In this document: positions 26,668-35,243 of the stretch, piece after piece
How the letters are laid out: every line of letters starts with the position of its first letter
Numbering within the stretch: position 1 is the first letter of the stretch
Source: CAYWRZ01 sp964460845
Lineage (GTDB): Bacteria > Bacteroidota > Bacteroidia > Flavobacteriales_D > UBA2798
Assembly: GCA_964460845.1 (NCBI GenBank)
Contig: CAYWRZ010000015.1
Coordinates: 1-64,000, forward strand
Direction of reading: 5' to 3'
DNA: 64,000 nt
Translations under genes and position numbers: made by a program
Notes under the pieces: generated by a model
What the model was told of the DNA's origin: nothing
The model's input: the letters and a program-made list of their open reading frames with translations, nothing else
Database searches by the model: none

Positions 26668-26688
26668 GAAATGCTTTTAGTTAGACTG

Positions 26689-26696
26689 CAAAAATA
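26689..26696 (-). promoter_or_regulatory. -7 element for yebC
   Basis: TATTTTTG on the minus strand, 21 nt upstream of the ATG at 26667. No convincing -33. Confidence 0.35.
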
Positions 26697-26714
26697 AAAA
26701 TGTCGGGCTGATTT

Positions 26715-27122
26715 TCACAGTCCGCCCATCTTCAACAAGGTTTTATATTCGGTAGCGGTAACCGGCATAACCGACAAACGGCTGTGCGTAACCAGCTTGA
26801 GCGCAGCCAGCGCTTCGGTTTTTTTAATGCTATCGAGCGGCACGGTACGCAACAACTTTTTTTCGGCTTTGACTTCTACGGCTACCCAACGTTCATCGTC
26901 GGTGGTAGGGTCAGGAAAATGCGGGCGGGTCACTACGGCTATGCCTACCACTTCGCGTCCGATATTGCTGTGGTAAATGAGCACTTTGTCGCCCTTTTTC
27001 ATTTCTTTCATGAAATTACGCGCCTGGTAATTGCGCACCCCGTCCCATACCGAGGGACCGTTTTTCACCAGATCGTCCCAAGAGAACACATCGGGTTCGG
27101 ATTTCATCAGCCAGTAGTTCAT
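26715..27122 (-). CDS. EVE domain protein
   Basis: A 135-residue single-domain protein of the EVE/PUA-like fold, related to human thymocyte nuclear protein 1. The family start YWLMKSEPDVFSWDDL, the WDGVRNYQARNFM motif lining the ligand pocket and the KVLIYHS strand are clear. EVE proteins are thought to recognise modified bases in DNA or RNA, and in bacteria they occur either as stand-alone housekeeping proteins or joined to restriction modules. No restriction genes lie here, so this is probably the housekeeping form. Confidence 0.9.
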   Translation of the reverse strand: MNYWLMKSEPDVFSWDDLVKNGPSVWDGVRNYQARNFMKEMKKGDKVLIYHSNIGREVVGIAVVTRPHFPDPTTDDERWVAVEVKAEKKLLRTVPLDSIKKTEALAALKLVTHSRLSVMPVTATEYKTLLKMGGL

Positions 27123-27177
27123 CGCTCCGAAAATAAGTATTTAGTACCCGGCAGAGCCGGCCTTCAAATATAACAGA

Positions 27178-27954
27178 TTATTCGGGCGGATGAAGGCGAA
27201 TAGATTCCGAAAGCAGGCGATACAGATCTTGCAATTGCGGGTCGGCATTGAGCATCTCCAGGTGTTTGTTCATCACCTCTTTGTCGCCACGGGAGGCAGG
27301 TCCCGTCTGTAAACGTGCGGGCGATTGCTTTTCGAGCCCGGCTACAGTTTGCCTGATAAGCGGCCACAACAAGCTAAGCGGCATATCGACCTGTTTAAGC
27401 TGCTGTTCGGCCAGGGTATAAAGATGATTGGTAAAATTACAGGCCAGCACGGCCGCCAAATGAATGCGGCTCCGGGTTTGCGAATCGGTGTAGGCTACCG
27501 TACGGCTCAAGCGGCGAGCCAGCGCTTCGAGGTATTCGCGGGTAGGGGTGTCGGACGCTTCTATCAGCAGCGGAACCGAAGCAAAGTCGAGGGCTGTATC
27601 GCGTTGCAGGGTCTGCAAGGGATAAAAAATACCGGTATGGGGTGAGGCCTGCTGCAACACCGAAAGCGGAATGCTTCCCGAGGTATGCGCTACGATGCCT
27701 TTCACTTGTAATTGGGCAGCCACTTCGGCGATGGCTTCGTCTTTTACGGCGATGAGATACAGAGCCGCATCAGAGACGATCTGCGTCGAACCATCGGGAA
27801 CCGAAGCACCTATTTTTTCGGCCAAATGCTGCGCATGAGACAGGTTCGGACTATATACCTGCCTGATCGTTTGGCCCGCTTCATGCAGTGCCAGCGCAAG
27901 CTGCGTAGCCGCATTGCCCGAACCGATAAGCACTATTCCCGAACGTATTTCCAT
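27178..27954 (-). CDS. Rossmann-fold / DUF2520 protein
   Basis: A 258-residue protein of the NADP-binding type with a C-terminal DUF2520 helical domain. The nucleotide-binding turn IGSGNAATQLA is at 11-21. AHTSGSIPLSVL (about 90-101) and GIFYPLQTL (about 108-116) are the conserved substrate-side motifs of the family, followed by the long helical domain with HLAAVLACNFTNHLY. Similar to ketopantoate or F420-dependent reductases, but the reaction is unknown. It starts 2 nt before the batE stop on the same strand, so it may be co-transcribed as the tail of the bat operon. Confidence 0.88.
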   Translation of the reverse strand: MEIRSGIVLIGSGNAATQLALALHEAGQTIRQVYSPNLSHAQHLAEKIGASVPDGSTQIVSDAALYLIAVKDEAIAEVAAQLQVKGIVAHTSGSIPLSVLQQASPHTGIFYPLQTLQRDTALDFASVPLLIEASDTPTREYLEALARRLSRTVAYTDSQTRSRIHLAAVLACNFTNHLYTLAEQQLKQVDMPLSLLWPLIRQTVAGLEKQSPARLQTGPASRGDKEVMNKHLEMLNADPQLQDLYRLLSESIRLHPPE

Positions 27955-27956
27955 AA

Positions 27957-28709
27957 TCAGATAAGTCCAAGATACTCTTTTTTAACCCATCCTACATTGG
28001 CTGCGTCAATAGCAATTTCGTACCATTCTTCGTTTTCGCCACGCAGGTTGACTTTGGTTCCTTCGTGCAGTACAAATACCGTTTGACTGTTGTCGGAAGG
28101 CGCGCTTTTAATATCTACCGAAGGCTCAAATACGATGGCTTGTGTAGCTTGTGAAACTGCATTTTTGCGATAAGCGGCGAGCATAAAAGATCCGGCACCG
28201 AGCAGCAGTGCACCCAAGCCGCTAACCAGCATCATTCTGCGCAGCGACGGCGCTACTCCGAGCTGAATCAGGATAAAGGAAATAAAGGCAAAATTGACCA
28301 GCAGCACGCTTCCCCATGCCCAATAACCCGGCACTTTTGTCTGCACGGTTTCGTAAAACCAGCCCGAAAGCCCGGTGCGATCGGTATTGACTTTGTCTTT
28401 GAAATAAGAACGTACCAGCTTCAGGTTAGCGCGGGCATCTTCATCGCCGGGGGCATATTTAAGCGCTTTTTCGTAGTAGAGCGCCGCGCGGGGATAATCG
28501 CCAAGCTTGTAGTAGCAGTTGCCCAGGTTGTAAAAAACGGTGGGCGATACATTGTCGGGTTCGAGTACTTTGTGGTAAATGGCTGCCGCCGAATCGTACT
28601 GACTGGTATTGTACAGCACATCGGCACGTGCTAACTGCTCTCCGGTCGATGAAGCGAAAACCGTAAGGCTGCACAGGGCAAATACGAGGGTCAGCATCTT
28701 GTGTTTCAT
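27957..28709 (-). CDS. batE: BatE: TPR and SH3-domain membrane protein
   Basis: A 250-residue protein. A signal peptide (about 1-19) leads to two or three TPRs (YNLGNCYYKLGDYPRAALYYEKAL). Two transmembrane segments follow (about 125-150 and 157-175), then a C-terminal bacterial SH3 domain (about 185-250, ending VGWVKKEYLGLI). This architecture and its place at the end of the batABCD run define BatE. The Bat proteins form an envelope complex linked to aerotolerance and stress survival. It overlaps batD by 4 nt. Confidence 0.88.
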   Translation of the reverse strand: MKHKMLTLVFALCSLTVFASSTGEQLARADVLYNTSQYDSAAAIYHKVLEPDNVSPTVFYNLGNCYYKLGDYPRAALYYEKALKYAPGDEDARANLKLVRSYFKDKVNTDRTGLSGWFYETVQTKVPGYWAWGSVLLVNFAFISFILIQLGVAPSLRRMMLVSGLGALLLGAGSFMLAAYRKNAVSQATQAIVFEPSVDIKSAPSDNSQTVFVLHEGTKVNLRGENEEWYEIAIDAANVGWVKKEYLGLI

Positions 28710-30451
28710 ACAAGCTGATTTTCGAGTTGGTCAATAAGCGCTGCGGTACGATCATACACTTCCTGCTCACGTCCCGATTGCAGCAATCCGAAGCGGGCCA
28801 TCTCGCAGGTTTCGAGCAGTTGCAGCAATTCGTCGGCGGTAGAATCGGGCACATTTTTGGCCTGCAGACGCATACGGATATTTTCTTTCGAAAGCGAAGC
28901 CGCATCGAGCTGGAGCTTATCGCCTAAGTAGCGTTGAATGGCTTTAAGCGTTTCGGTATAAAACGCAAGAGACTCTTGTTGTTGAATCTTTTCGCGTGCC
29001 ACCTGCAAGTGCTTTTGGGCCACACGTCCGGCTTTTTTCACTTTTTCGGCGGCAAGCTGATCGTCGGAACGTTGCTGCTTTTTTCTTACCACTACTAAGG
29101 TGAGGAAAATGAAGGGAGCAAGGCTCAACAAGCCGAAAAACAAGGGAGAACCGAAGAAATAATCGTGTTGGGGACGGATATCGTCGGTGTATTTTTTGAG
29201 GTGGCGAATTTCGCGGCTCAGAATTTCCACTTCCGACGACTGGCTGCCTCCGGCCAAAGGCTCTCCTTCTCCTCTTTCCACTTTTATCGTATAGGCGGGC
29301 GTTTCGAGCGTTTTATAGCTCCGTGTACCGGTGTCGAAATACGCGATGCGAAAAGGTCCCAGCGTGTAATTGCCCGCACGACGGGGAATGAGGAGGTAGC
29401 GAAACTCTTTACTACCCGAGGTTCCGTTCTCGGTTACCGTTAGCCGTGATTTCACCTCAGGGTCGTAGAGTTCCCATTCGGAAGAGACCTGTATCGGTAA
29501 TTTATCGATCAGCTTAAAATTACCGTTGCCGGAAAGGGTGAGGGTAAGATCGAGTCCGTCGTTGACCTTGAGCTCCGTTTTACTCAGCGCCGACTCCAGC
29601 TTAAAGCTGCCCACGGCACCACTAAATCCGGTCGGGCTATTGGCGGGCAAAGCCGATACTTCTATTACAGGCGAGTTACTCAACAGATTAAAGCGCCTTG
29701 ATTCGTAAAAATTTTCCTGCGCCACTACCATCAAATCGAAAGGTTTAAGCGTAAGCTTTCCGAAGGTATTGGGATACAGCAGTTCTTTTTTGATAACAGC
29801 TACGGCATAATCTCTTCCGTTTACATTTTCGACATACGAGTTCCAGCCTTTGTTACCGGGTTCGATCTCCTGCGCCCATACCCCGCTTTGGATAGGAATT
29901 TGGATGTTGTAATCGAGAATACGGTTGTATATGGTGTAAAGCTTATAGGTAGCCACCAGGTGCTCACCCTGCGCAACTTTGGTTTTATTGAGGCTGATCA
30001 CGGCAAAAACGGGCTTTTGGTTGCCCGAAGCCTGACCTTCGTCGTTGACCGGATTTTGCGCAGCGGTAACGGTAATACGCAGCGGTTCGGTCTTGTATGT
30101 TTTTCCTTTTACGGTAAGCGTAGCCGGCGGTATCACGAGATCGCCCTGTCGCTGTGCCCTGAGCAAAACGGTCCATGAACTGCTAACCGACTGGGTAAGC
30201 ACACCGTTGTTATACATCTGCGAGGAAAAGCTGCTGGAAGAAGGCCCGGAGAGTACCCGAAAATCGTTAAGCTTAGGCAGGGCAAATCGGCCCTCGCCGG
30301 TATTGGTGGTAAAGGTAACCTGAAAGGCTTCATCGAGCGGAACCGAAGTACGGCTGGCTCTTACGGTAAATTGAATGTCTTGTGCCTGCAAAGTCGCAGT
30401 GTGCGCAACGACCATGAGCAGCAGTACAAGTATAAGTTTCAGCGATCGCAT
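28706..30451 (-). CDS. batD: BatD: periplasmic Ig-like domain protein
   Basis: A 581-residue protein, the BatD/oxygen tolerance family. The signal peptide ends near residue 23 (LQAQ). The periplasmic part opens with VRASRTSVPLDEAFQVTFT and contains several beta-sandwich domains to about 440. One transmembrane segment near 447-470 (PLFFGLLSLAPFIFLTLVVV) is followed by a ~110-residue helical cytoplasmic tail, longer than in the shortest BatD homologues. It lies between batC (1 nt gap) and batE (4-nt overlap). Confidence 0.9.
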   Translation of the reverse strand: MRSLKLILVLLLMVVAHTATLQAQDIQFTVRASRTSVPLDEAFQVTFTTNTGEGRFALPKLNDFRVLSGPSSSSFSSQMYNNGVLTQSVSSSWTVLLRAQRQGDLVIPPATLTVKGKTYKTEPLRITVTAAQNPVNDEGQASGNQKPVFAVISLNKTKVAQGEHLVATYKLYTIYNRILDYNIQIPIQSGVWAQEIEPGNKGWNSYVENVNGRDYAVAVIKKELLYPNTFGKLTLKPFDLMVVAQENFYESRRFNLLSNSPVIEVSALPANSPTGFSGAVGSFKLESALSKTELKVNDGLDLTLTLSGNGNFKLIDKLPIQVSSEWELYDPEVKSRLTVTENGTSGSKEFRYLLIPRRAGNYTLGPFRIAYFDTGTRSYKTLETPAYTIKVERGEGEPLAGGSQSSEVEILSREIRHLKKYTDDIRPQHDYFFGSPLFFGLLSLAPFIFLTLVVVRKKQQRSDDQLAAEKVKKAGRVAQKHLQVAREKIQQQESLAFYTETLKAIQRYLGDKLQLDAASLSKENIRMRLQAKNVPDSTADELLQLLETCEMARFGLLQSGREQEVYDRTAALIDQLENQLV

Positions 30452-30452
30452 A

Positions 30453-31187
30453 TTACCAGTCTTTTTCTATTCCTCTCACGGTAGCTTTGTTCTTTTCTTT
30501 GTTCAGCTTATCCTGTATTTCTTTTTCATTCTGATTAAGCGCATCGAGCAATTGCTTAGCCTGCTCTTTGGAAAGTCGGTTTGGTTGTGGTTTTTCCTGC
30601 TTTCCCTGATTTTTGTCTTTCTTATCCTGGTCGCCCTGATTCTGATCCTGCGGTTTTTCTTTGTCTTTGTCCTGTTCTTTATTATCCTGATTTTTCCCGC
30701 TTTGATCCTGATCCTGATTCTGCTGTTTTTCCTGCTCCTGCAACTTTTTTTGCGCGTAAGCCAGGTTGTAACGCGTGTCTTCGTCGGCCGGATTATTTTT
30801 CAGCGCTTTTTTAAACGCTTCCACGCTTTTGGCGTATTCTTTGGCCTGAAGGTAAGCATTGCCCAGGTTGTGATAAGCCATCGCTCTGTCTGTACGATCG
30901 TTTATTTGTCCGGCATAACTTTCGTAAGCGGCGCCGGCTTCCTCGTATTTTTGCTGACGATAAAGCGCATTGCCGAGGTTGTAAGTGCTGTTCACATAGT
31001 TGTAATCGGCCTGCAGGGCTTCGTTAAATTTCTGCTGCGCAGCCGTGTAATTTCCTTTCTGATACAGTTCGTTTCCTTCTATCAGTAACTTACGCGCCCG
31101 CAAATTGTCTTCTTGTGCCTGCGCAGAAAATGCGCACAGTACACAGAAGCTGATGCCACCGTATCGTATAAATTTCAGGATCCCCAT
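30453..31187 (-). CDS. batC: BatC: TPR protein with charged Q/K/D-rich region
   Basis: A 244-residue secreted TPR protein. The signal peptide is MGILKFIRYGG...FSAQAQ; the start at 31187 (ATG) is preferred over an in-frame TTG at 31208. Three to four TPRs occupy about 30-140 (YNLGNALYRQQKYEEAGAAY, YHNLGNAYLQAKEYAKSVEAF). Residues ~145-205 are a low-complexity tract of Gln, Asp, Lys and Asn. It overlaps the end of batB by 13 nt. It is the expected partner of the von Willebrand proteins BatA/BatB. Confidence 0.87.
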   Translation of the reverse strand: MGILKFIRYGGISFCVLCAFSAQAQEDNLRARKLLIEGNELYQKGNYTAAQQKFNEALQADYNYVNSTYNLGNALYRQQKYEEAGAAYESYAGQINDRTDRAMAYHNLGNAYLQAKEYAKSVEAFKKALKNNPADEDTRYNLAYAQKKLQEQEKQQNQDQDQSGKNQDNKEQDKDKEKPQDQNQGDQDKKDKNQGKQEKPQPNRLSKEQAKQLLDALNQNEKEIQDKLNKEKNKATVRGIEKDW

Positions 31188-32329
31188 GATAAGAATTTTT
31201 CTATCCAACGGCTCCGCCGTTCGAGGATAAGTGATTCGAGCAGCAATAAAAGAATGGCAACTCCGAGGAAAATCCGGAACTGATCCTCATAATCGGTATA
31301 GGTATCGGTGTCGTACTGGTTTTTTTCAATTTTAGAAAGCTCTTTGAGCAGTTGCTCCAGTCCGAGGTTGGTACCCGAAGCCTTGATGTAAGAACCGTTG
31401 CCTGCCCTGGCGATGTCTTTCAACATGGTTTCGTTGAGGCGTGTAATGACGGTATTGCCTTCGCGATCGCGTTTTACCCCTACCCTACGTCCGTTTTCGA
31501 ACAGGGGAATAGGTGCTCCCGCAGGACTCCCCATACCCACCGTATTGACAATTACGCCTTTCTCGGCCGCCGCTTTGGCCGCACCGACCGCATCGTCTTC
31601 GTGGTTTTCTCCGTCAGAAATGATGATAATCGCTTTGTGATTGCCTTCCTGCGTACCGAAGGCTTCCATGCAGGTTTCGATAGCCCTTCCGATAGCGGTA
31701 CCCTGCGAGGTGACCATTCCGGTACTGATGCCCGAAAGGAAAAGACGTGCGGCAGAGTAGTCGGAAGTAATGGGAAGCTGCGTATAGGCTTCTCCGGCAA
31801 AGACCACCAGTCCGATACGATCGCCGTGTAGCTTGCCAATCAGCTTTTCGATAGCCAGCCGCGCCAGCCTGAGCCTGTCCTGATCGCCCGACATATCGCG
31901 GGCCTGCATGCTGTTAGACACGTCTATCGCAATCATCAGATCGATGCCCGAGGCTATGGCTTCTTTTTTGGTTTTGCCGTACTGCGGATTGGCTGCAGCT
32001 ATTACCAGCAATGCCAATGCCTGCCTAAAAAGGAAAAAGCGGGCAAAAGATTTCAGGGAGGAAACTCCACCCGAAAGGGCGGGAAGCAGCTTTTCGTCGC
32101 CGAAACGGCGCAGGGCCTTATTTTTCCAGCGTATGGCCAGCAAGTAAATGAGTCCGGTAAGCGGCACGAAAAACATCCCGTAAAGCAGGGTTGTATTTTC
32201 GAACCTGAACTCGGGCACGTTGTGGTGCAGGTAAAACCAGATGCTTACGGCTACCGACCAAAATACGATTTCCGTCAGTAGCACAGCCAGCGTCAGCAAG
32301 CGAAAACGATATGTAGGCCGTTCACTCAT
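31175..32329 (-). CDS. batB: BatB: von Willebrand factor A membrane protein
   Basis: A 384-residue membrane protein. Two N-terminal transmembrane segments (about 9-30 and 45-62), then a third region before the VWA domain, and a C-terminal membrane helix (FLGVAILLLLLESLIL). The VWA domain has a complete metal-binding MIDAS: DVSNSM (about 132-137), a Thr in the middle (TSQGTAIG) and Asp in IIISDGENHED. The second VWA protein of the operon, directly downstream of batA with a 4-nt overlap. Confidence 0.92.
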   Translation of the reverse strand: MSERPTYRFRLLTLAVLLTEIVFWSVAVSIWFYLHHNVPEFRFENTTLLYGMFFVPLTGLIYLLAIRWKNKALRRFGDEKLLPALSGGVSSLKSFARFFLFRQALALLVIAAANPQYGKTKKEAIASGIDLMIAIDVSNSMQARDMSGDQDRLRLARLAIEKLIGKLHGDRIGLVVFAGEAYTQLPITSDYSAARLFLSGISTGMVTSQGTAIGRAIETCMEAFGTQEGNHKAIIIISDGENHEDDAVGAAKAAAEKGVIVNTVGMGSPAGAPIPLFENGRRVGVKRDREGNTVITRLNETMLKDIARAGNGSYIKASGTNLGLEQLLKELSKIEKNQYDTDTYTDYEDQFRIFLGVAILLLLLESLILERRSRWIEKFLSWGS

Positions 32330-33330
32330 GGAATGCTCTTTAACAGCGTGTAACGCAGCATAAACTCAAGCAGTAGCAATGCCAATCCGATGTACACAAA
32401 GGCATGAAATTTTTCGGGTGGATCGGCTTTAAACTCTATCACCTTTACTTTGGCTTTTTCGAGCTGATCGATTTCCTGGTAAATGGCTTCGAGCGTACTT
32501 TTATCCGTAGCGCGAAAATATTTCCCGTCGGTCATCTCGGCAATTTTCTGCATTCCTTCTTCGTCGATATCTACTTCCATCTGTGTATATACCTTACGCC
32601 CGAACGGATCGCGTGCCGGAAAAGGAGCCGTCCCTTTTTTACCTATACCGATAGTATAGACTCTCACATTATATTCTGCAGCCACCTCGGCCGCCGTCAC
32701 CGGATCGATATTTCCTCTGTTGTTGACACCATCGGTCAGGAGAATGACCACTTTGCTTTTACCGTCGCTTTCGCGCAAACGGTTTACGGCCGTAGCCAGT
32801 CCCATACCGATAGCCGTTCCGTCTTTTATCATCCCGCTTTTGACCTGCGAGAAAAGCCGAATCAGCACCGCATGGTCGGTCGTAAGCGGACACTGCGTAA
32901 ATGCCTCTCCTTCGTAAACCACTAATCCAATGCGATCAGCGGGGCGCCCTTTGATAAAATTGACCGCTACCTCGCGTGCCACTTCAAGCCGGTTGGGCTT
33001 AAAATCTTCGGCCAGCATGCTGCCTGAAATGTCGAACGTAATGACGATATCAATTCCTTCCGAATACTGGGTACGTACCACTTCCTCTTCGGGCAATTGC
33101 GGGCGGGCGAAAGCCAAAATAAGCGAAGCCAGCGCCAGCATACGTGCGGCAAAAAGCAGGTGTCGCCAGATTCCGCTGCTGCCCGTGCCTATCAGATCGA
33201 CAGCGGAGAAACGAAGGGTCTGGCTTTTTGTGCGAAGCGTATAGCTATACCAGACCGTAAGCAAAGGCAATACGGCAAGCAGCCACAAGGCTTCTTTTTC
33301 GGCCCAGGTATAGTCTAGTATTCCGCTCAT
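32326..33330 (-). CDS. batA: BatA: von Willebrand factor A membrane protein
   Basis: A 334-residue membrane protein. N-terminal transmembrane pair (about 11-27 and 55-76), VWA domain with intact MIDAS (FDISGSM near 100; DGTAIGMG; LLTDGVNNRG) and a C-terminal transmembrane helix. It overlaps the upstream membrane protein gene and batB by 4 nt each, giving strict translational coupling across the operon. Confidence 0.92.
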   Translation of the reverse strand: MSGILDYTWAEKEALWLLAVLPLLTVWYSYTLRTKSQTLRFSAVDLIGTGSSGIWRHLLFAARMLALASLILAFARPQLPEEEVVRTQYSEGIDIVITFDISGSMLAEDFKPNRLEVAREVAVNFIKGRPADRIGLVVYEGEAFTQCPLTTDHAVLIRLFSQVKSGMIKDGTAIGMGLATAVNRLRESDGKSKVVILLTDGVNNRGNIDPVTAAEVAAEYNVRVYTIGIGKKGTAPFPARDPFGRKVYTQMEVDIDEEGMQKIAEMTDGKYFRATDKSTLEAIYQEIDQLEKAKVKVIEFKADPPEKFHAFVYIGLALLLLEFMLRYTLLKSIP

Positions 33331-34331
33331 GGCCTATCCTCCTTTTTTTCGCCCTGGTCGGCTTCTTTTTCGGCAGGAGATTGCATGCGGGTCATTTCAA
33401 TAAATTCGAGCGCACGCTGAAACACGGTTTCGTTTTCAAAACCTTCGGGATGTTCTTTGGCAAATTTCACCAAATCCGACAGGTTGAGCAATACTACCAA
33501 ATGCTCGCGCGCCTGATCGGACAAGGCCGAAAAACGCAGGTGATGCAACACTTCGCGGGTAGTCTGTTCCATCGCAGGCACTTGAAAACGCCGTTCGACA
33601 TAATGCCTTACGATGTGCGAAAGCTCGATGTAATACGTTTTTACCTGTCCCTGCTGCCAGTACTGCTGCTTAGCCAGCGCTTCGAGACTTTGCAGGGCTT
33701 CGGTATGCGGCGGTACAGGGGGCGCTACGTACACCGGCTTGCGACGGTTGCGGAAATACCTTATTGCCAGTATCAGGAGAGTGGTCAACGCGGCCACTAT
33801 AAGCAGCACCAATAACCAGTTTTGTGTAATCCATTTCCACCACTGCCTGAGGTAATCGAGCCAGGTAAGCGCGTCGCTGAAATTTTCTTTGATGTCTCGA
33901 AAAGCCTGGGTAGTATCTACTTCTACGGTATGTACTTCGAGCAGCAGCGGATTCGTTTCGAAGGTATCGCCGTTGAATTCGATTTTCACGGGAGGCACGG
34001 CGTGGTATCCACTGTCGAACGAGGTGACGGTTAGCACCTGCGTCATTACAAAAAGATGCGGATCGACCGCTTCATTCTTTACCCGGCGTTCCACGGCGGC
34101 GGTATCAATAATTTCGATCTTACGGGTGGTCAGCGTGTCGCCGAAAGAAGGCCATTGAATGTGGGCCGTACCCTGATCGGTTCGGTATTCGAAGGTAAGC
34201 TCCAGCCGTACGGGCTCACCGATGCGGATTACCTGCCGATCGAAGCTGGCGCGGGGAGGCTCCTGTGCCCGCAGCATCAGGGTCAATCCGAATACCAGTA
34301 CAATTCCCAACAACAGCCTGAACTTGTTCAT
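33327..34331 (-). CDS. Bat-operon membrane protein (BatD/DUF4381-like)
   Basis: A 334-residue protein with a signal peptide (ends near LRAQ, residue 22), a periplasmic beta-rich domain of ~140 residues (FDRQVIRIGEPVRLELTFEYR) similar to the first domain of BatD, one transmembrane segment near 168-190 (WLLVLLIVAALTTLLIL) and a ~130-residue cytoplasmic helical domain with TYYIELSHIVRHYVERRF, a motif common to the DUF4381 family. It always sits between the DUF58 gene and batA in similar operons. It overlaps the DUF58 gene by 1 nt and batA by 4 nt. Confidence 0.82.
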   Translation of the reverse strand: MNKFRLLLGIVLVFGLTLMLRAQEPPRASFDRQVIRIGEPVRLELTFEYRTDQGTAHIQWPSFGDTLTTRKIEIIDTAAVERRVKNEAVDPHLFVMTQVLTVTSFDSGYHAVPPVKIEFNGDTFETNPLLLEVHTVEVDTTQAFRDIKENFSDALTWLDYLRQWWKWITQNWLLVLLIVAALTTLLILAIRYFRNRRKPVYVAPPVPPHTEALQSLEALAKQQYWQQGQVKTYYIELSHIVRHYVERRFQVPAMEQTTREVLHHLRFSALSDQAREHLVVLLNLSDLVKFAKEHPEGFENETVFQRALEFIEMTRMQSPAEKEADQGEKKEDRP

Positions 34332-35203
34332 TATTTGCCGCGATTTTTAAACAGGTTCATCAATGGTTTGAGGTAAGGCTCGTGCGTAGCAATAGCGGTG
34401 TAATCGACCCCGGAACGCCGAAACAGGTGATTGAGCCGATCGGCCCGCTGACGTTGACGCATCTGATACGCTTTACGTACCGAAGGCAAAGACGTATTCA
34501 CCCAACGCGAAGCCCCCGTTTCGTTATCGGTCAGTTGCACAAATCCAACCGAAGGCAGCACCGTTTCGCGTTCGTCGTAAATACGCAGCGCGACCATGTC
34601 GTGTCGGCGGTTGGCTATTTTAAGCGAATCTTCAAAATTTTCGCGGGTAATAAAATCACTCAGTACAAAAGCGATACTGCGTTTTTTGAGCGCGTTGGTC
34701 AGGTAGCGCAAAGCACCTGAAATATCGGTACCCCTGCTTTTGGGCTCGGTGCCCACTATTTCGCTGATAATGCGCAGCACGTGCGTTTTGCCTTTTTGCG
34801 GGGGAATAAATTTCTCAATACGATCAGTAAAAAGAATCGCCCCGATTTTATCGTTGTTGGTTAAGGCCGAAAAAGAAAGTACGGCGGCTATTTCGGCAAT
34901 GGTTTCGCGTTTTTGCTGCTGCCGTGTTCCGAAAGCACCCGAGGCGCTCAGGTCGATGAGCAGCATCACGGTAAGCTCCCGTTCCTCTTCAAACACTTTT
35001 ACGTAAGGGTGATTAAAACGTGCCGTCACGTTCCAGTCGATGGTACGGATATCGTCGCCGGGAATGTATTCGCGTACTTCACTGAAAGCCATACCGCGTC
35101 CTTTGAAGGCCGAGTGGTATTCGCCGGAAAACACCTGTTCGGACAAGCCTCGGGTTTTGATTTCGATTTTCCGTACTTTTTTCAGCAGCTCTTTCGTATC
35201 CAC
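34331..35203 (-). CDS. DUF58 domain protein of the MoxR/Bat operon
   Basis: A 290-residue soluble protein of the YeaD2/DUF58 family, a VWA-like fold that accompanies MoxR ATPases. The hallmarks are REYIPGDDIRTIDWNVTAR (about 43-61), VKVFEEERELTVMLLIDLSASGAFG and a degenerate MIDAS (DLSASGA). It starts with GTG at 35203 and lies 40 nt downstream of moxR. The family is thought to be a chaperone target or adaptor between MoxR and the membrane VWA proteins. Confidence 0.9.
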   Translation of the reverse strand: MDTKELLKKVRKIEIKTRGLSEQVFSGEYHSAFKGRGMAFSEVREYIPGDDIRTIDWNVTARFNHPYVKVFEEERELTVMLLIDLSASGAFGTRQQQKRETIAEIAAVLSFSALTNNDKIGAILFTDRIEKFIPPQKGKTHVLRIISEIVGTEPKSRGTDISGALRYLTNALKKRSIAFVLSDFITRENFEDSLKIANRRHDMVALRIYDERETVLPSVGFVQLTDNETGASRWVNTSLPSVRKAYQMRQRQRADRLNHLFRRSGVDYTAIATHEPYLKPLMNLFKNRGK

Positions 35204-35243
35204 CTTACAATTTGTTTTGAATAAAAATGCTTAGCGCTGCGGA